From: Gigaspora rosea
Taxonomy: Eukaryota > Glomeromycota > Glomeromycetes > Diversisporales > Gigasporaceae
NCBI GenBank assembly: GCA_003550325.1
Contig: QKWP01002059.1
Coordinates: 18,680 to 82,679, forward strand
Length of the DNA stretch: 64,000 bases
Direction: 5' to 3'
Shown: in pieces, positions 51,460 through 62,706 of the stretch
Layout of the letters: each line of letters begins with the position of its first letter
How positions within the stretch are numbered: the first letter of the stretch is position 1
Notes under the pieces: generated by a model
Seen by the model: the letters and a program-made list of their open reading frames with translations, nothing else
Told to the model about the DNA's origin: nothing
Databases searched by the model: none
Program-made: the position numbers and the translations under genes

Positions 51460-53440
51460 CTACTATTCTGCTTTTTAAAAACAATATTTAATTAATTAAA
51501 TCCAGAGAAAGACAAGTTCTTCTTGCAGAAATATGGGTACTGGCATTAGAAAATAAGTGTTCAAATAGAACTAATATTGCAGGAATAGATAAATACTTAT
51601 GAGCAAGTTAACAAAGTAATAAAAAACTTGCATGCCTTTGTTTCCACTATATTAAAAGGTCTTGGTCCTTATGCATGGTTTGTTCTCTCAAATATCTTGT
51701 TAATTCATTTTCAGTAGTAGTTTGTGAAGCTGGTGTTAAATGCAAACCCTATAATTCAGCACTCAAGGAATCACAATCTTTCTCTATAGTGTCCTGTGTC
51801 TTTTCATTATCACTTTTATGATGATTGGGTTCTAATACAAATAATTCTGCTTGAATTTGGTATTTTATACTGTTTTGTTCTCTAGAAGTAGCAAATGAAA
51901 GTAACTTTAGTCTGTACAAATCTAACAAAGAAGCCTTCAATCAGGACCCCAAATATCTAAAACAGAGGTCATACTTATTTTTTTAGCAAAAACCTCTGAA
52001 ATTTGAGAAGCAAAAAAAAGGGGTTGGCAATTATCTTGGTAACTAGCAGTCCAATTTGAATAAACTTTTTTCAAAAATGAAACTCTCAGTGAGATACATC
52101 TAACAAAATAATTTATTCAATTCTGATCACTAGATCAGATCTTATTTAAGTAAATATGGTTTTGTCATTTTAGCAAGTTAGATCAAAATTGGCTAAAATC
52201 CAGTTATGACCTATATGAGAAATGTTTGGGGTTCTCTTCAATCCAATTTTATTCAAAACATCTCATAATTTATCAAGAGACAAATAGATTGCAGCATGCA
52301 TTCTTTCCAAAAGCCCATTTATCTTACAGAAGATAAATATCTTACTATATTTGAATTATCTAATTCTCCTATTCTATTTATACTTTTTTTATATTTTTTT
52401 ACGCAATATGATAATAATATACTTTTCAGTGCACATGTACATATTGCCATTGTTTTCTATTTCCAGCTGATGGTATATTAGCTTCGTCATCACTGCTAAT
52501 GATGATCTATAAATAAGGTCTAACCAAGATTCAATAGATTCATCTTTTTCAGCTATTGGTGCATATTTATTTTTTAATATCCAAATGTAAGGATATACAA
52601 GATTTATAGTAGATAATTTGCTCTACAAATATGTCTTGTTATTTCCTTAAAAGGTTTTAAAACCTTGATTATTTCTTCAAGTAGTCTTTATATAAAAATT
52701 TTTATTAAAAAAGTATTATATAGTAATATAAATTTTTATTAAAAAAAAACTAAATACTTTTTTTCTTTAGATGTTAGATATAATTGATCAAGTTTTTTGC
52801 TTTTTTTCTTTAAAACTGATCCAGTTTATTTTGTAATGATATAGCTAATGTTCACATTGCTAGATATAATTCTAGTATTCTTTTCCAAGCCAAATAAGAT
52901 GAATTCCACCTGGTCTTGCAATCTATTAATACTTCAAGAGGACTAATTGTTCCATTATCTTGAGGCAAATTTGCTAAATTTATTTGTGATTCTCTTAGTC
53001 GCTGTGCTTGCTTTGAAAGACAAAAAAATGCTTGAATACTTTTAAGTCATCATGAATAGATTTAACTTGCTTTAGTCCTTCTTTAACAGATAACTAGAGA
53101 GTATGTGCAACACAAGTTGCCAGTTAACTTCTAATAAATGATCATCATTCAATAATATTATTTCTTTTATGATATTAGCACTATTATTGGTAGTAATTAC
53201 ATACACTTTATTTTCAAGGTTCTATTCATGAATTATATTATAAAGTTCTTCACTAATGTGTGGGTAAGGCATATGATGACATGTAAATAATGCTTCCTGG
53301 AACTTAAAGTAAGCCATGTTGTGGTAATATTCAAGTATTTATGTTATTATTAAAAGTAATAATGTACATAAATCCCAGACATGTAGAGGGCCTGATATTT
53401 AATGAAAGCCCTAGTGATTTAATAATTTAATAAAAGTGAT
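51460..53440 (-). pseudogene. hAT transposase, broken and interrupted
   Basis: Read on the minus strand: GLEYNHN-like EYYHNMAYFKFQEALFTC, VYVITTNNSANIIKEI, LATCVAHTL, then RLRESQINLANLPQDNGTIS, PLEVLIDCKTRWNSSYLAWK and LEEIIKVLKPFKEITRHIC. After the MITE at 51943-52235 come SLLDLYRLKLLSFATSREQN, ENELTRYLREQTMHKDQD and the hAT dimerisation core YLSIPAILVLFEHLFSNAST then HISARRTCLSLDLIN. TRWNSSYLAWKR and the hATC block are diagnostic. Stops and frameshifts are numerous. ITTNNSANI has Asn where I expect the catalytic Asp of TTDNG. Bases 52380-52830 include T/A-rich insertions. No BED finger is visible upstream. Confidence 0.85.
51943..52235. mobile_element. hAT-type MITE (AGGACC family), duplication CTTCAATC
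   Basis: The tips AGGACCCCAAATATCT and the inverse of AGAACCCCAAACATTTC bound 293 bp, flanked by the exact 8-bp repeat CTTCAATC (51935-51942 and 52236-52243). It lies in the hAT transposase coding region. Without it and one repeat, the minus-strand frame would read on as IGLKASLLDLYR. It is the simplest member of the family at 21289 and 23503. Confidence 0.9.
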
Positions 53441-54418
53441 GCCATCTGCGTCCTGTTGGCAATCAGGCTAACAAATTAAAAAAAAATTTATTCAAAACTA
53501 AATACCTTGTGTTAGAAACTAAATGCAGTAACAGGTAATAATAAATCATTACACACAGCTTTTCACTTAAATATAAAATGAGATTTTAAAATTTTTTGTG
53601 CACTTTTACATTAATTTTGAATTTCTGGTACAATTGTTATTCCTAATATCTGTAATATTTATAACTAATAATTACTCGTAATGTGCAAGATTTACCAATT
53701 TGGAAATCGGAAGTCTTGGAAATCTTGGAAATCAAATGACTGCACCATCACATTTCTAGCCTAATTTTTTTTTGTAATCACTCCTTCCCTTCCTTTTTGA
53801 TGTACTGAACATAGAAAAAAGGTAAATTAAAAAAAAACTAAATAAAAATACTGTATAACTGTGAAATAACGCGAAGTTGAATTTCGCCTAAATTAAGCTT
53901 AATTCAGGCAAAATTCGAAATAACTCCCTATATATTATTTTCGCAGTTTTATAGCAAATATAAAATAAAAAAAGAATTGAAAATAAAAAAAATAACATAA
54001 TTTAAAAAATAAAATCAACTGAATTAAAAAAATAAAAATTTAAAAAAATAAAAAAAAACTGAGAAAAAAATAAATAATAAAATATAAAGCCAAAATTTTA
54101 GTTCTAACTTGGCTGTCCTTTCATACATGGTTATTTCAGTTTGCGATGAAATGATTTAAGAAAAACGCTAAAAAAAGAGCACACAAAGTGTTTTTTTATT
54201 CGATTGTGAAAAGTTTGAGAACTAGTATTAATGAATAAGAAAAAATATTTATGTAAATAGTAATTTTTACAGAAATAACAATTACAAAAAAATTATTTGA
54301 ATCGATACTTTTTTTTTGTATTTTTAAGCTATCTGATGCAGATTCGATCACTAGATCACAAGAATTTTAGCTGTAAAAATTATACGCTGTAAAATTCCCA
54401 AATTGAAATTTGAGGAAT
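53441..54418. other. AT-rich DNA
   Basis: A small hairpin, GAATTTCGCCTAAATTAAG with its mirror, lies near 53880-53915. Bases 53940-54070 are A-rich low complexity. I cannot see the N-terminal part of the hAT gene or its ends here. Confidence 0.4.
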
Positions 54419-54645
54419 CCCTATAAAAAAAGGTTGGTTTTCGTTTAATTGTTGTTGGTATCATTCAGCAAATGTTCAGAATGGGCCCACTATAGATATA
54501 AAAGCAAGACAAAATTTGTATATTTTTTTAAGTTAACACATACAAATTTTGTCATGTGTTTATATCTGTAGTGGGCCCATTCCAAATATTTGTTGAATGA
54601 TACCAACAACAATTAAACAAAAGCCAGATGATCTTTTTTATAGGG
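54419..54645. mobile_element. Palindromic MITE with CCCTATAAAAAA tips
   Basis: The arms of about 105 bp are inverted repeats: TGTTTAATTGTTGTTGGTAT, CATTCA(G/A)CAAAT and ATGGGCCCACTA are shared. Together they form a long hairpin. AAT follows or precedes both tips, a possible 3-bp duplication. No coding region. Confidence 0.75.
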
Positions 54646-54649
54646 AATT

Positions 54650-55329
54650 ATGAGAACTCAAAGAATAGTTAGAATAGTAGAAATACCGGTAGTTAGAATT
54701 CCTAGAATTCTATTATATGTAACAATTAATTATATATAGAGAAGGTTTTGCCCGAAATAAAAAAAACTAAAAGTTAGTAAAACTCAAATAGAATTCAACT
54801 TTGTTAAGTTATACCTTTGAAACTAGAATAGTAGTATTTATTTGCTCTAGTAATTCCCCGATAGATATTTGCATTAATAAACTATTATTATTATTTTAAA
54901 CTGATAACTAGGAAAATTAAGTTGTTTGGTCTGAACTAGTTTGACTGAGTTCAAAACTCAGACCATTAAATTTTTGTTATATAGCGATAATAATTGTAAT
55001 AATTTATTCAATTTATTTTCAATATATATTAAATATATAAAATTATTGTAATTATGACAGAATTTTTATATCTGTATGTATTCAAGAATTTGTATACTTT
55101 AAAATAAATTTTCGTAATTATATTATTATCAATAAATAATTGCATCTATATAACCATTGATCTAATTAATCATAAAGAAAATTAAAACAGTGCTAAAAAA
55201 ATAAAAGAAAATAAAATAAAGTGATTCTCAAAGTATAGATATAGTTAGTTAGTATGGCTATATTTAATATTTTCACTTTTTTTATGTGGTATTGAAAAAA
55301 GATTATCGATCTAAATTCATGTACAAACA
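54650..55329. other. AT-rich DNA
   Basis: I see no supported feature. GAATTCCTAGAATTC near 54698 is a short palindrome. Confidence 0.4.
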
Positions 55330-55337
55330 ATTAAAAA

Positions 55338-55588
55338 CAGTGATTTAAGCCAGCTAAGGCAGCCACAGCTAAGCTGGCTTAGCCAGTTGGCTGGCTAATG
55401 CGGCTAAAAACTAACTAAGACTAACTATTGTAAGTATCTGATAAATTCTGAAAAGGAAAATAAATACGGGCCAAATAGCCCGAAATATTTCAGATGCTGA
55501 CCAATAGTTAGCCACTAGCTAGCCGTTTAGCTAATAATTTAGTCAGCTAGCTAAGCCAGCCGACTAAAACCATGTGGCTTAAATCACT
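55338..55588. mobile_element. hAT-type MITE of AGCCAGCTA motifs
   Basis: CAGTGATTTAAGCCAGC and the inverse of AGTGATTTAAGCCACATG are flanked by the exact 8-bp repeat ATTAAAAA (55330-55337 and 55589-55596). AGCCAGC/GCTGGCT and TAGCTAGC words fill both subterminal regions. Non-coding. Confidence 0.85.
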
Positions 55589-55630
55589 ATTAAAAACTAG
55601 TTAGATTCAGTTTATGTAGTGCACTGCCAG

Positions 55631-56037
55631 TAGGCCTCCACAAAAATTACCCATGCGATTTCGGAATGTTTGAAGGCTATAAAACCAATGTTACACAATT
55701 GATGCTTGAACTGAAGTCGTTATGCGGAATTAGTGTGATAAACCCACTTTCGGAAAATATGCTTCATTTATACCTCATGTGTTCTTGCTGCTAGCAGCAA
55801 GCCTTCAAAGTCAGATGGGTACAGGCCAGGCCCGGCCCTCAGGCAAGTACCCGTCTGACTTTAAAGGCCTGCTACTAGCAGCAAGCGCATGTGAGGTATA
55901 AATGAAGCATGTTTTCCGAAAGTGGGTTTATCATACTAATTCCACATACCGATTTTAGTTCAAGCATTAATGTGTAACATTGGTTTTATAGCCTTCAAAA
56001 ATTCTGAAATCGCACGGGTAATTTTTGCGGAGGCCTA
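55631..56037. mobile_element. Fully palindromic hAT-type MITE, duplication ACTGCCAG
   Basis: TAGGCCTCCACAAAAATTAC and the inverse of TAGGCCTCCGCAAAAATTAC bound 407 bp, flanked by the exact 8-bp repeat ACTGCCAG (55623-55630 and 56038-56045). The two 200-bp arms are nearly perfect inverted repeats around CAGGCCCGGCCCTCAGGC. The tips are those of 49290-50972. Confidence 0.92.
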
Positions 56038-56045
56038 ACTGCCAG

Positions 56046-56561
56046 TTAGAGCTGAACAATCTATTTTAAATGGGTTAACATTCCTAGTATAGATCGCTAC
56101 ATACAGTACCGATTTTTATAAATATATAGGTTAATTACGTAAAAATTACAATTAATTGTCACTGCAATCAATTATTCGGTAGGCCTGCAAAAGATCATAT
56201 TATAATGAGCCAAAGTGTATATATAAGAACGAAAGCGAAAATAATAAAGAGCGATGGTAACAATTAAGCATGAACAATGTAATAATTTTGAAAGTCAAAA
56301 AATTGTATGATAAATGTATAATATAATTATGTATGTGTAATGAGATAAAAGAATGTAATCAATTTAAAAGTCAAAAGGTTGTAGATGTAATAATATGAAC
56401 CAAAGTGTACATATAAGAGCGAAGGCAAAAATAATTAGTTGATCAGTCAATAAATAAAATACTGCCCTTATAATTAGATTGATATTAAAGCTATTAGATC
56501 TGCAACTTAGATTCAAAATGCATGAACACCTATATAAATAAGTGGTGGAAATCAATTACAA
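56046..56561. other. AT-rich DNA with a direct repeat
   Basis: The phrase AAAGTGTATATATAAGA(A/G)CG occurs at about 56210 and about 56401 with AAAATAATAA/AAAATAATTA after it, suggesting a ~190-bp direct repeat. No gene. Confidence 0.4.
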
Positions 56562-56787
56562 CTGTTTTCATAATTTCTGGACCAACTAAAAATTTTTTCG
56601 TTTCCCGAAACCTCTTCAATCCTGTTCTAAGAATCACCTACCTTTTCGAAACTACTTCACTGTCTCCGTATTGAAGTTACAAGTGCAGCAAAATAGTTTC
56701 CAAAAAGGTAGGTGATTCTTAGAATGGGATCGAAGAGGTTTCGGGAAACGAAAAAATTTTTAGGTGGTCCAGAAATTATAAAAACAG
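56562..56787. mobile_element. Palindromic MITE with long arms
   Basis: CTGTTTTCATAATTTCTGGA and its mirror begin arms of about 90 bp that share TTTCGTTTCCCGAAACCTCT and AAGAATCACCTACCTTTT, around a loop of about 45 bp. No clear target duplication. Confidence 0.75.
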
Positions 56788-56798
56788 CTATAATCAAC

Positions 56799-57054
56799 AA
56801 TCACTTCACCGACATAACATTTTACCAACTGACAAGTTTATTTTACTGGCAGTTTATTTCACCAAAGCTCATTTCACTGACAAAGTAATTCTGGTCATTG
56901 TTGTTAGGGTCAGTGTAGAATTAGGTAGAGTTAGGGCTAAAGTGCTTTTTGAAAAAAAACTTGTGGTGAAATGAACTTCGGTAAAACAAACTGTCGGTAA
57001 AATGAACTTGTCGGTGAGTATTTGTCGGTGAAATGTTATGTCGGTGAAGTGATT
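56799..57054. mobile_element. MITE of TTTCACCGACA motifs
   Basis: AATCACTTCACCGACATAAC begins the left arm and its mirror ends the right. Both arms repeat ATTTTACC/ATTTCACC and GACA words (TTCATTTTACCGACAGTTTG on the right arm, read inverted). Minus-strand frames here are motif translations. Confidence 0.7.
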
Positions 57055-57059
57055 GTCAG

Positions 57060-57340
57060 CGAAATAATATGAACCTATTATTCCGGTATCACCCAATGGA
57101 GATATTAGCTTTCCGAAATTATCTGACAGGGTCGATAGAAAATCTGACTGTTAACCCATCAATTTTCTGATTCCACGTTATGCAAAGTATGAAATTAACT
57201 TTTATGTGGCCTTAGATGCAACATAAGGCTATTATTTATAATAGTTTAAAAAAAAAAAAATCTGACCGATCGACCGGAAATTTTGTAATGCAAAACAAAA
57301 ATTAACTTTGTATGGCCTAATGTTAATTTTTTCGAAATCG
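57060..57340. other. AT-rich upstream region of the F-box remnant
   Basis: ATGAAATTAACTTTTATGTG at about 57188 and AAAATTAACTTTGTATGGCC at about 57299 are related phrases about 110 bp apart. No other feature. Confidence 0.35.
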
Positions 57341-57344
57341 AATT

Positions 57345-58330
57345 AGGAACAAGTTCTTCGACCCAAGAGGAATTAGAAACAAATTTTTTGACCCAGGAGG
57401 AAGAATGGTTAGAAGGTAGAGCAACGAATTTAATTTAAACTCTACTATATTACTGCATTATACATATACGTATTATTAACTTTTTTTTTGAAAATTTAAT
57501 TAGAAACTGGCGGGCAGGTCGAGGTTGAAACCTGGAAGGATATCATTAAGATCCCTGAAATTTTAATGGAAATTACGTTTTATTTACATCCCAAAGACCT
57601 TTTCGCGTTAATGCACGTAGGTAGATTTTTCTACTACGTGCTTAAATCCGATAGTGGCATTGCACAAGAAATCTGGAGATCTTCGCGCCAATTATATCAA
57701 ATCCAGACGTTCATGTGCCACCAGAACATAATCAAATCCACTATTTCAAAAGTCCTATTGATATGTCGGGGAATATTATTGTTTCCTGACATTTATATGC
57801 AAAAAGTGCCAGTACTGCAAGATTAAAATCCAAGACCCCATTTTAATTTTAGAATTAGGGATCCGAATTTGCAGACAATGCATTGATTAGCTAATTTTTT
57901 AAAAGAATTATTTACGTACGTACGTAAATTTATTTTAATTAATTTTGATTATTAATTTAGTAAAATTAGAACTTGAAAAAACTGGTTATCCTCCCGAATT
58001 ATTCGAGGCATTACACTCTGCAGATTTCGATTAACTGCAGGGTGTATACTTTCCCTTCGATTTACTACTACATCACATATGTTATTTTTCTTAAGAGAAG
58101 ATGCAGAAAATGTTTGCAATAAGTACGTCAAAAAAATCTAAAAGCAGGATGGATTCATTATAAATCCAAAATTGTTCACGATCATCAATTAGAAGTCATG
58201 GGAATAAAACACCCGTCGCTAATTAGTCTGATTGATGTGCAACAATTTGACTAAAAACTGTACTTTAAAGACGATATTGACGCTTATTAGGTCATTTTAA
58301 AAGGTATCTCTTTTCTTATAAGATGTATGT
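57345..58330 (+). pseudogene. F-box protein remnant
   Basis: Acid-rich LGTSSTQEELETNFLTQEEE begins in the upstream piece. After a probable intron, PEILMEITFYLHPKDLFALM then HVGRFFYYVLKSDSGIAQEI forms an F-box, followed by IWRSSRQLYQIQ. A one-base shift then gives CKKCQYCKIKIQDPILILEL then GIRICRQCID, a Cys-pair motif common after the F-box in this protein group. A further piece, LELEKTGYPPELFEALHSAD, follows another intron-like gap. Stops at 57824 and later show decay. F-box proteins normally recruit targets to SCF ubiquitin ligases. Confidence 0.75.
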
Positions 58331-58900
58331 TGTTTTGATACAACTTCTAATAGTTAAGTTCTTTAATGCAAAAATAATTTTATTATATAATGCTAAATTT
58401 TAGTTTTTTTTAGTCATACTTCGAACGAATCACGTATTACCAAAATTATAACGATATTAGAAGTCATCATAAAAAAAAAGAAATTTCTTAACCTAGCATT
58501 TCGTTTCGTATTTTTTGTTTTGGGTGGTTCAACTTTTGGTAAAGAAACTGCCTCACGTTCTGCTACAAATTTATTTTTATAAAGCATTAAATCTTGGGAT
58601 AAAAAAAAGGAATTACCGTTGCGAGGATATTTCGAAGTTGTTCTTTCTAGCACTTGCCTGTGAATTAAATAATAATGTGGGAATTTTGCGGTATTGCTAT
58701 GAATAAAGTTTTTTTTATAATGCTAAATTAGTTGAATGAATTAAAGATTAAATAACGTGGCATTCCTTTATATGTATGTAGTAAAATTTTTATAATTCTC
58801 GAGTGGAAGGCTAAATTAATAATTTATCAACTATCTAATATTAAATATTTATCTCGTGTAAACAATATAAACCTGTTTGGCGTTAAAATTTTATGCAAGT
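58331..58900. other. Possible continuation of the F-box remnant, then AT-rich DNA
   Basis: Bases 58410-58500 on the + strand give SYFERITYYQ and HHKKKKFLNLAF, reminiscent of the basic C-terminal part of such F-box proteins. The match is too weak to define a gene. Bases 58720-58900 show nothing. Confidence 0.35.
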
Positions 58901-58906
58901 TATATA

Positions 58907-58989
58907 GGGTGCGTATTATTTAGGGACGCGCTTGGACATTTTGAGACATCGCATGATATTTTTGGGGGTACAATTTCTAAATAACACCC
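58907..58989. mobile_element. Small GGGTGCGTATTATTTAG inverted-repeat MITE
   Basis: GGGTGCGTATTATTTAGGGA is mirrored by TTCTAAATAACACCC, enclosing 83 bp. No firm target duplication. Confidence 0.55.
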
Positions 58990-59212
58990 ATGCCCGTTAT
59001 TTCGCGAAAATACAGTAATACGAAATGAACGAACATAAATAATTCATAAGAAAATAATCTCTGTTCTTCAGCTAATCTCTGTAATGTGTACTTTCCCCAA
59101 ATTTTTGAAACGTATTATAAGAAAAATACTATTGAATGAAGATCAGCAAGAGCACGGACTCTTGATATAGCAACAAATGTAAGAACTATAGCAAATTCCT
59201 TGTCACTAATAT
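58990..59212. other. AT-rich DNA
   Basis: I see no supported feature. Confidence 0.4.
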
Positions 59213-59215
59213 TTA

Positions 59216-59399
59216 TAGTCAACTTTGGATATAACGAACCTTATTATAATGAACTCTGGATATAATGAACTCAAAATTTTAAAATTTCTTAATAGATCAG
59301 TATAAAAAAAGCTATGATTTCTTAAGAAAATATAGTAATTTTTTATAGTGAACTTTTTTTTTGGCCAGACTCAGGGTTCAGTATAGAAAGAGTTGACTG
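59216..59399. mobile_element. Tc1/mariner (pogo)-type MITE, ATATAACGAAC motif
   Basis: TAGTCAACTTTGGATATAAC (first base changed from C) and the inverse of CAGTCAACTCTTTCTATACT bound 184 bp flanked by TA. GGATATAACGAAC and GGATATAATGAAC words repeat inside. Confidence 0.7.
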
Positions 59400-59404
59400 T
59401 ATTA

Positions 59405-61145
59405 TGGTTTATGAGAATATTATGCCTTGCGATTTATGACTGTTGTGAAACTTTTGAAGATTTCTATCTTTTTGAAAGCTGGCAGGCGAGTAGTAGAGAT
59501 AAAATATTTTGATTTTAAAATTAAATAAATTCAGTATGGTTTTTAAACATTTTGTATTATGATTTGTCTATCATTTTGTTTTGCATTTTCTTTTTAACAA
59601 ATAGAAGTTTGCCATTTATGCTGATATTGCCTTTTGTTAATTCACTATGCATTTTGATAAATCTTCAGGTATCATCGAAGCTAATCTTCATATCATTCTT
59701 ATGATCTTTTTCTTAGGAGTATAAATTCTTTTGTTTTTACATTTTATCATAAATTTCAATATAAAAAAAAAATAAATAAATAAAAAAAAAAAATTAAACT
59801 CAATATATAAAAAAACTTTTTGAGCTACTATTACAACACATTGTTCGATCAATATTATATTAAATTCGCAATGTCAACTCTTTCAATACCTTTATTAAAT
59901 ATGCATGATACAAAAATTTATTCCAAAAACTGTTCTTGCCAATCAATAGATCTTCATTAAAAAAGTTGAGCATAAGTTGAACTTTCTTAATAAACATATA
60001 ACAGCTTTGAATTAAATAATCTATAAATAAAAACAAAATTGTTTACTTAAGTTCGTTTTGTGAATCTTTTTGTAGCATAATTAGTTTTGGCAACTTATAG
60101 TATCAAACTTGTTTATTGATATATATTTATTCAAAAATCAAATAAAAAATTTTGTGAAATTTTGACTTTTTAATATGAAACTCCTAATATTATATGAGTA
60201 GGCAATAATAAAAAAAAGATTAAATATGATCAGGAGCTCATCAACTGGTACAAAAAAATGCAACACAAATTGAAATAAGAGGTCAAGGTTTTATTAATAT
60301 TTGCCGATGTTGTTGTCTTAATAATTATAATAAAGTTCAAAGTAAAGGTTTTACTAATAATATTTATTTAATATTTGTTTAAAGTGATATAATAATTCTT
60401 CAACACATCCATACTTTTGAAATTATTTGAGAACTCAACCCACAAAGACCTGTTAACACCAAGTGTTTCGCAATTACTCTAACTGACAAGGTTTCTTTCA
60501 ACAAATATGTTTTGAAAGTATTATATTTGATGAATTAAAAATCTTAAATATTAATGTTATTAACACACTTATTATTATTAATTAACATACTTAAAATGCT
60601 TTTTATATAGGCTTCTACTCTCTTGCTCTTGCTCTTTGTCTTAATCTTGGTTTTGTTTTTATACTTAATCTTACTCTTGGTCTTTAGCAAGTGAAATAAA
60701 AGAATGATCGAATAGCTAAAAATACTAAATATATTAGATAATAGGAGGAAAAATTTTTGTTCCTATGCAAATTTAAGAGTAAATTTCTATATATTCCAGT
60801 TTTTTGAATCTTTCACTCAGATTTTTTGCTGTTTGGTAATCACAATGTTTCTTAGCGATCATAGTTTATGTTGATCTGTTCTGCTATTAATTTTTAATTA
60901 GCATGTGCTATGTCCAATTAATAAAAAAAAAGCCAATAAAAATTTATGTAGAAATAATAGGTAATCTTATTCTAAACCTGGGGTTTACACTAATAACCTA
61001 AACTCCAAAGAGGTCTACATTAAGACAATTAATTTAATCCTAGACCCATATCTAACCAATCAATTTTAATCAATTGACAAATATAAATTGGGCAGTGACC
61101 CATTGCCATGCTGCTGACCCATGATTGCCAATCAAATTCAGTCAC
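59405..61145. other. 1.7 kb AT-rich DNA without a supported feature
   Basis: No frame above 60 codons and no paired repeats were found. GCTCTTGCTCTTTGTCTTAA-type pyrimidine words occur at 60620-60690. It is the quietest stretch of the window. Confidence 0.45.
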
Positions 61146-61465
61146 GTGACTACATCAGCAAAAATATATATGCGTAAACTTGCGCAAGTTTTTATGGGTA
61201 TGTAAGAAAATCGTAAACTTACGTAAAATTTAGCGTAATACTACGTAAGTCTTACAATGTGTAAGAAAATCGTAAATTTACGTAAAAATTTTATAAAATT
61301 TACGATTTTCTTATGTACTGTAAAACTTGCATAGTTTTACATTAAACCTTTTATATAAGTTTACAATTTTCTTATATATTGTAAAAACTTGCAAAAGTTT
61401 ATGCTAAATTTTTTACAATTTTTTTATGAACTGTAAGAAATTGTAAATTTACGCTAAATTTCTTA
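61146..61465. repeat. Motif-rich repeat (ACGTAA, ACTTGCGCAAGT, GTAAGAAAATCGTAAA)
   Basis: ACATCAGCAAAAATATATAT at 61152 is followed by many GTAAA(C/T)TTACG, ACTTGC and GTAAGAAAATCGTAA words in both orientations. The tip matches 46853 (inverted) and 40664. It looks like the motif-rich subterminal part of an element joined to the tandem-unit repeat. Confidence 0.5.
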
Positions 61466-61469
61466 TATA

Positions 61470-62672
61470 AATATTTGAACCATTTCGAAATATTTTAGGA
61501 CCAGAAAACAAGCTAGATAAATAGATCTGTAACCTGGATCGTGCATTGGACTAATTTTTCGAAATAGTTCGAAATAGTTCGATAAAGTTCAAATTCTGTA
61601 CTACAAGATCAGATTAGATCTTTTTGTTTTCGTTTGTTTTTTTCATTTATTTTTTTTTTTGTGTTTTTTTTTTTTTTTTTTTTTATTTATTTTTTTTATT
61701 TTTTTTATTTTATTTTTATTTCAGCACTTTATAAAAAAAACAACCAACTTTTCAAAACCTTGCGCATGCCAACTACACCTTTTAACATATTCAAGAACAT
61801 ACCCCCAATAATTTCTAAATTTTCAAGAACGCTTCTTTAGAAAGTTTTCGCAAGCTTTCACAAGTTTTTGCAAGTTCTTGCAAGGTTTCGCTTCATTTAT
61901 TTTTTTGCTTCATGTTTTTTGTTTTTGTTTTTTTGGTTTATTTAAAATTTTTTTATTAATTTATTTTATTTCGGCACTTTGTGAGAAAAACAAACAATGT
62001 TCGAAACATTGCGCATGCCAACTATGACTTTCGACACTTTCAAGAACACATACCAGCAATTTCTAAATCTTCAAGAACGCTTCTTTAGAGAAATGGTCGC
62101 AAGTTTTTGCAAGTTTTTGCAAGTTTTTGCAAGTTCTTGCAAGGTTTCGTTTTATTTATTTTTTCATTTTGTGTTTTTTGTTTTTGTTTTTTGGTTTATT
62201 TTTAAAATTTTTTATTAATTTATTTTATTTCGGCACTTTGCGAGAAAAACAACAACTTTTCGAAATCTTGCACATGCCAACTACGACTTCTGACACTTTC
62301 AAAAACACACCCTAGCAATTTCTAAATTTCAGGAACGCTTCTTTAGAGAAATGAGTGCAAGTTTTTGCTAGTTTTTGCAAGTTCTTGCAAGGTTTCGCTT
62401 TATTTTTTTTTGTTTCATGTTTTTTGTTTTTGTTTTTTTTGGTTTATTTTTAAATTTTTTTATTAATTTATTTTATTTCGGCACTTTGCGAGAAAAACAA
62501 CAACATTTCGAAACTTTGCACATGCCAACTACGACCTCCAACACTTTCAAAAATAATAGAAAACAAAGAAGCGAAGATAATAGCTAACTGTGGGGTGAGC
62601 GAAAATAAGTGTATAGGGCTAGTTTTTTGTATATAGTAATAGAATTAGATGCGAAGAAGTGCGAAAGTAGTT
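61470..62672 (+). repeat. Dispersed tandem-unit repeat, copy 2
   Basis: It has the same start (TTGAACCATTTCGAAATATT then AGGACCAGAAAACAAGC), the same end (GAAGTGCGAAAGTAGTT) and the same units as 40978-42604, but with four CATGCCAACTA boxes (61762, 62011, 62270 and 62519). It lacks the MITE found in copy 1. Frames inside are repeat translations. Confidence 0.85.
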
Positions 62673-62706
62673 AAAATAATATATAATAATGTAAAAATAA
62701 TACTGT

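Noticed and set aside
56869..57096. 75-codon Thr-rich minus-strand frame
   Set aside because: It is the translation of the TTTCACCGACA motif repeats of a MITE.
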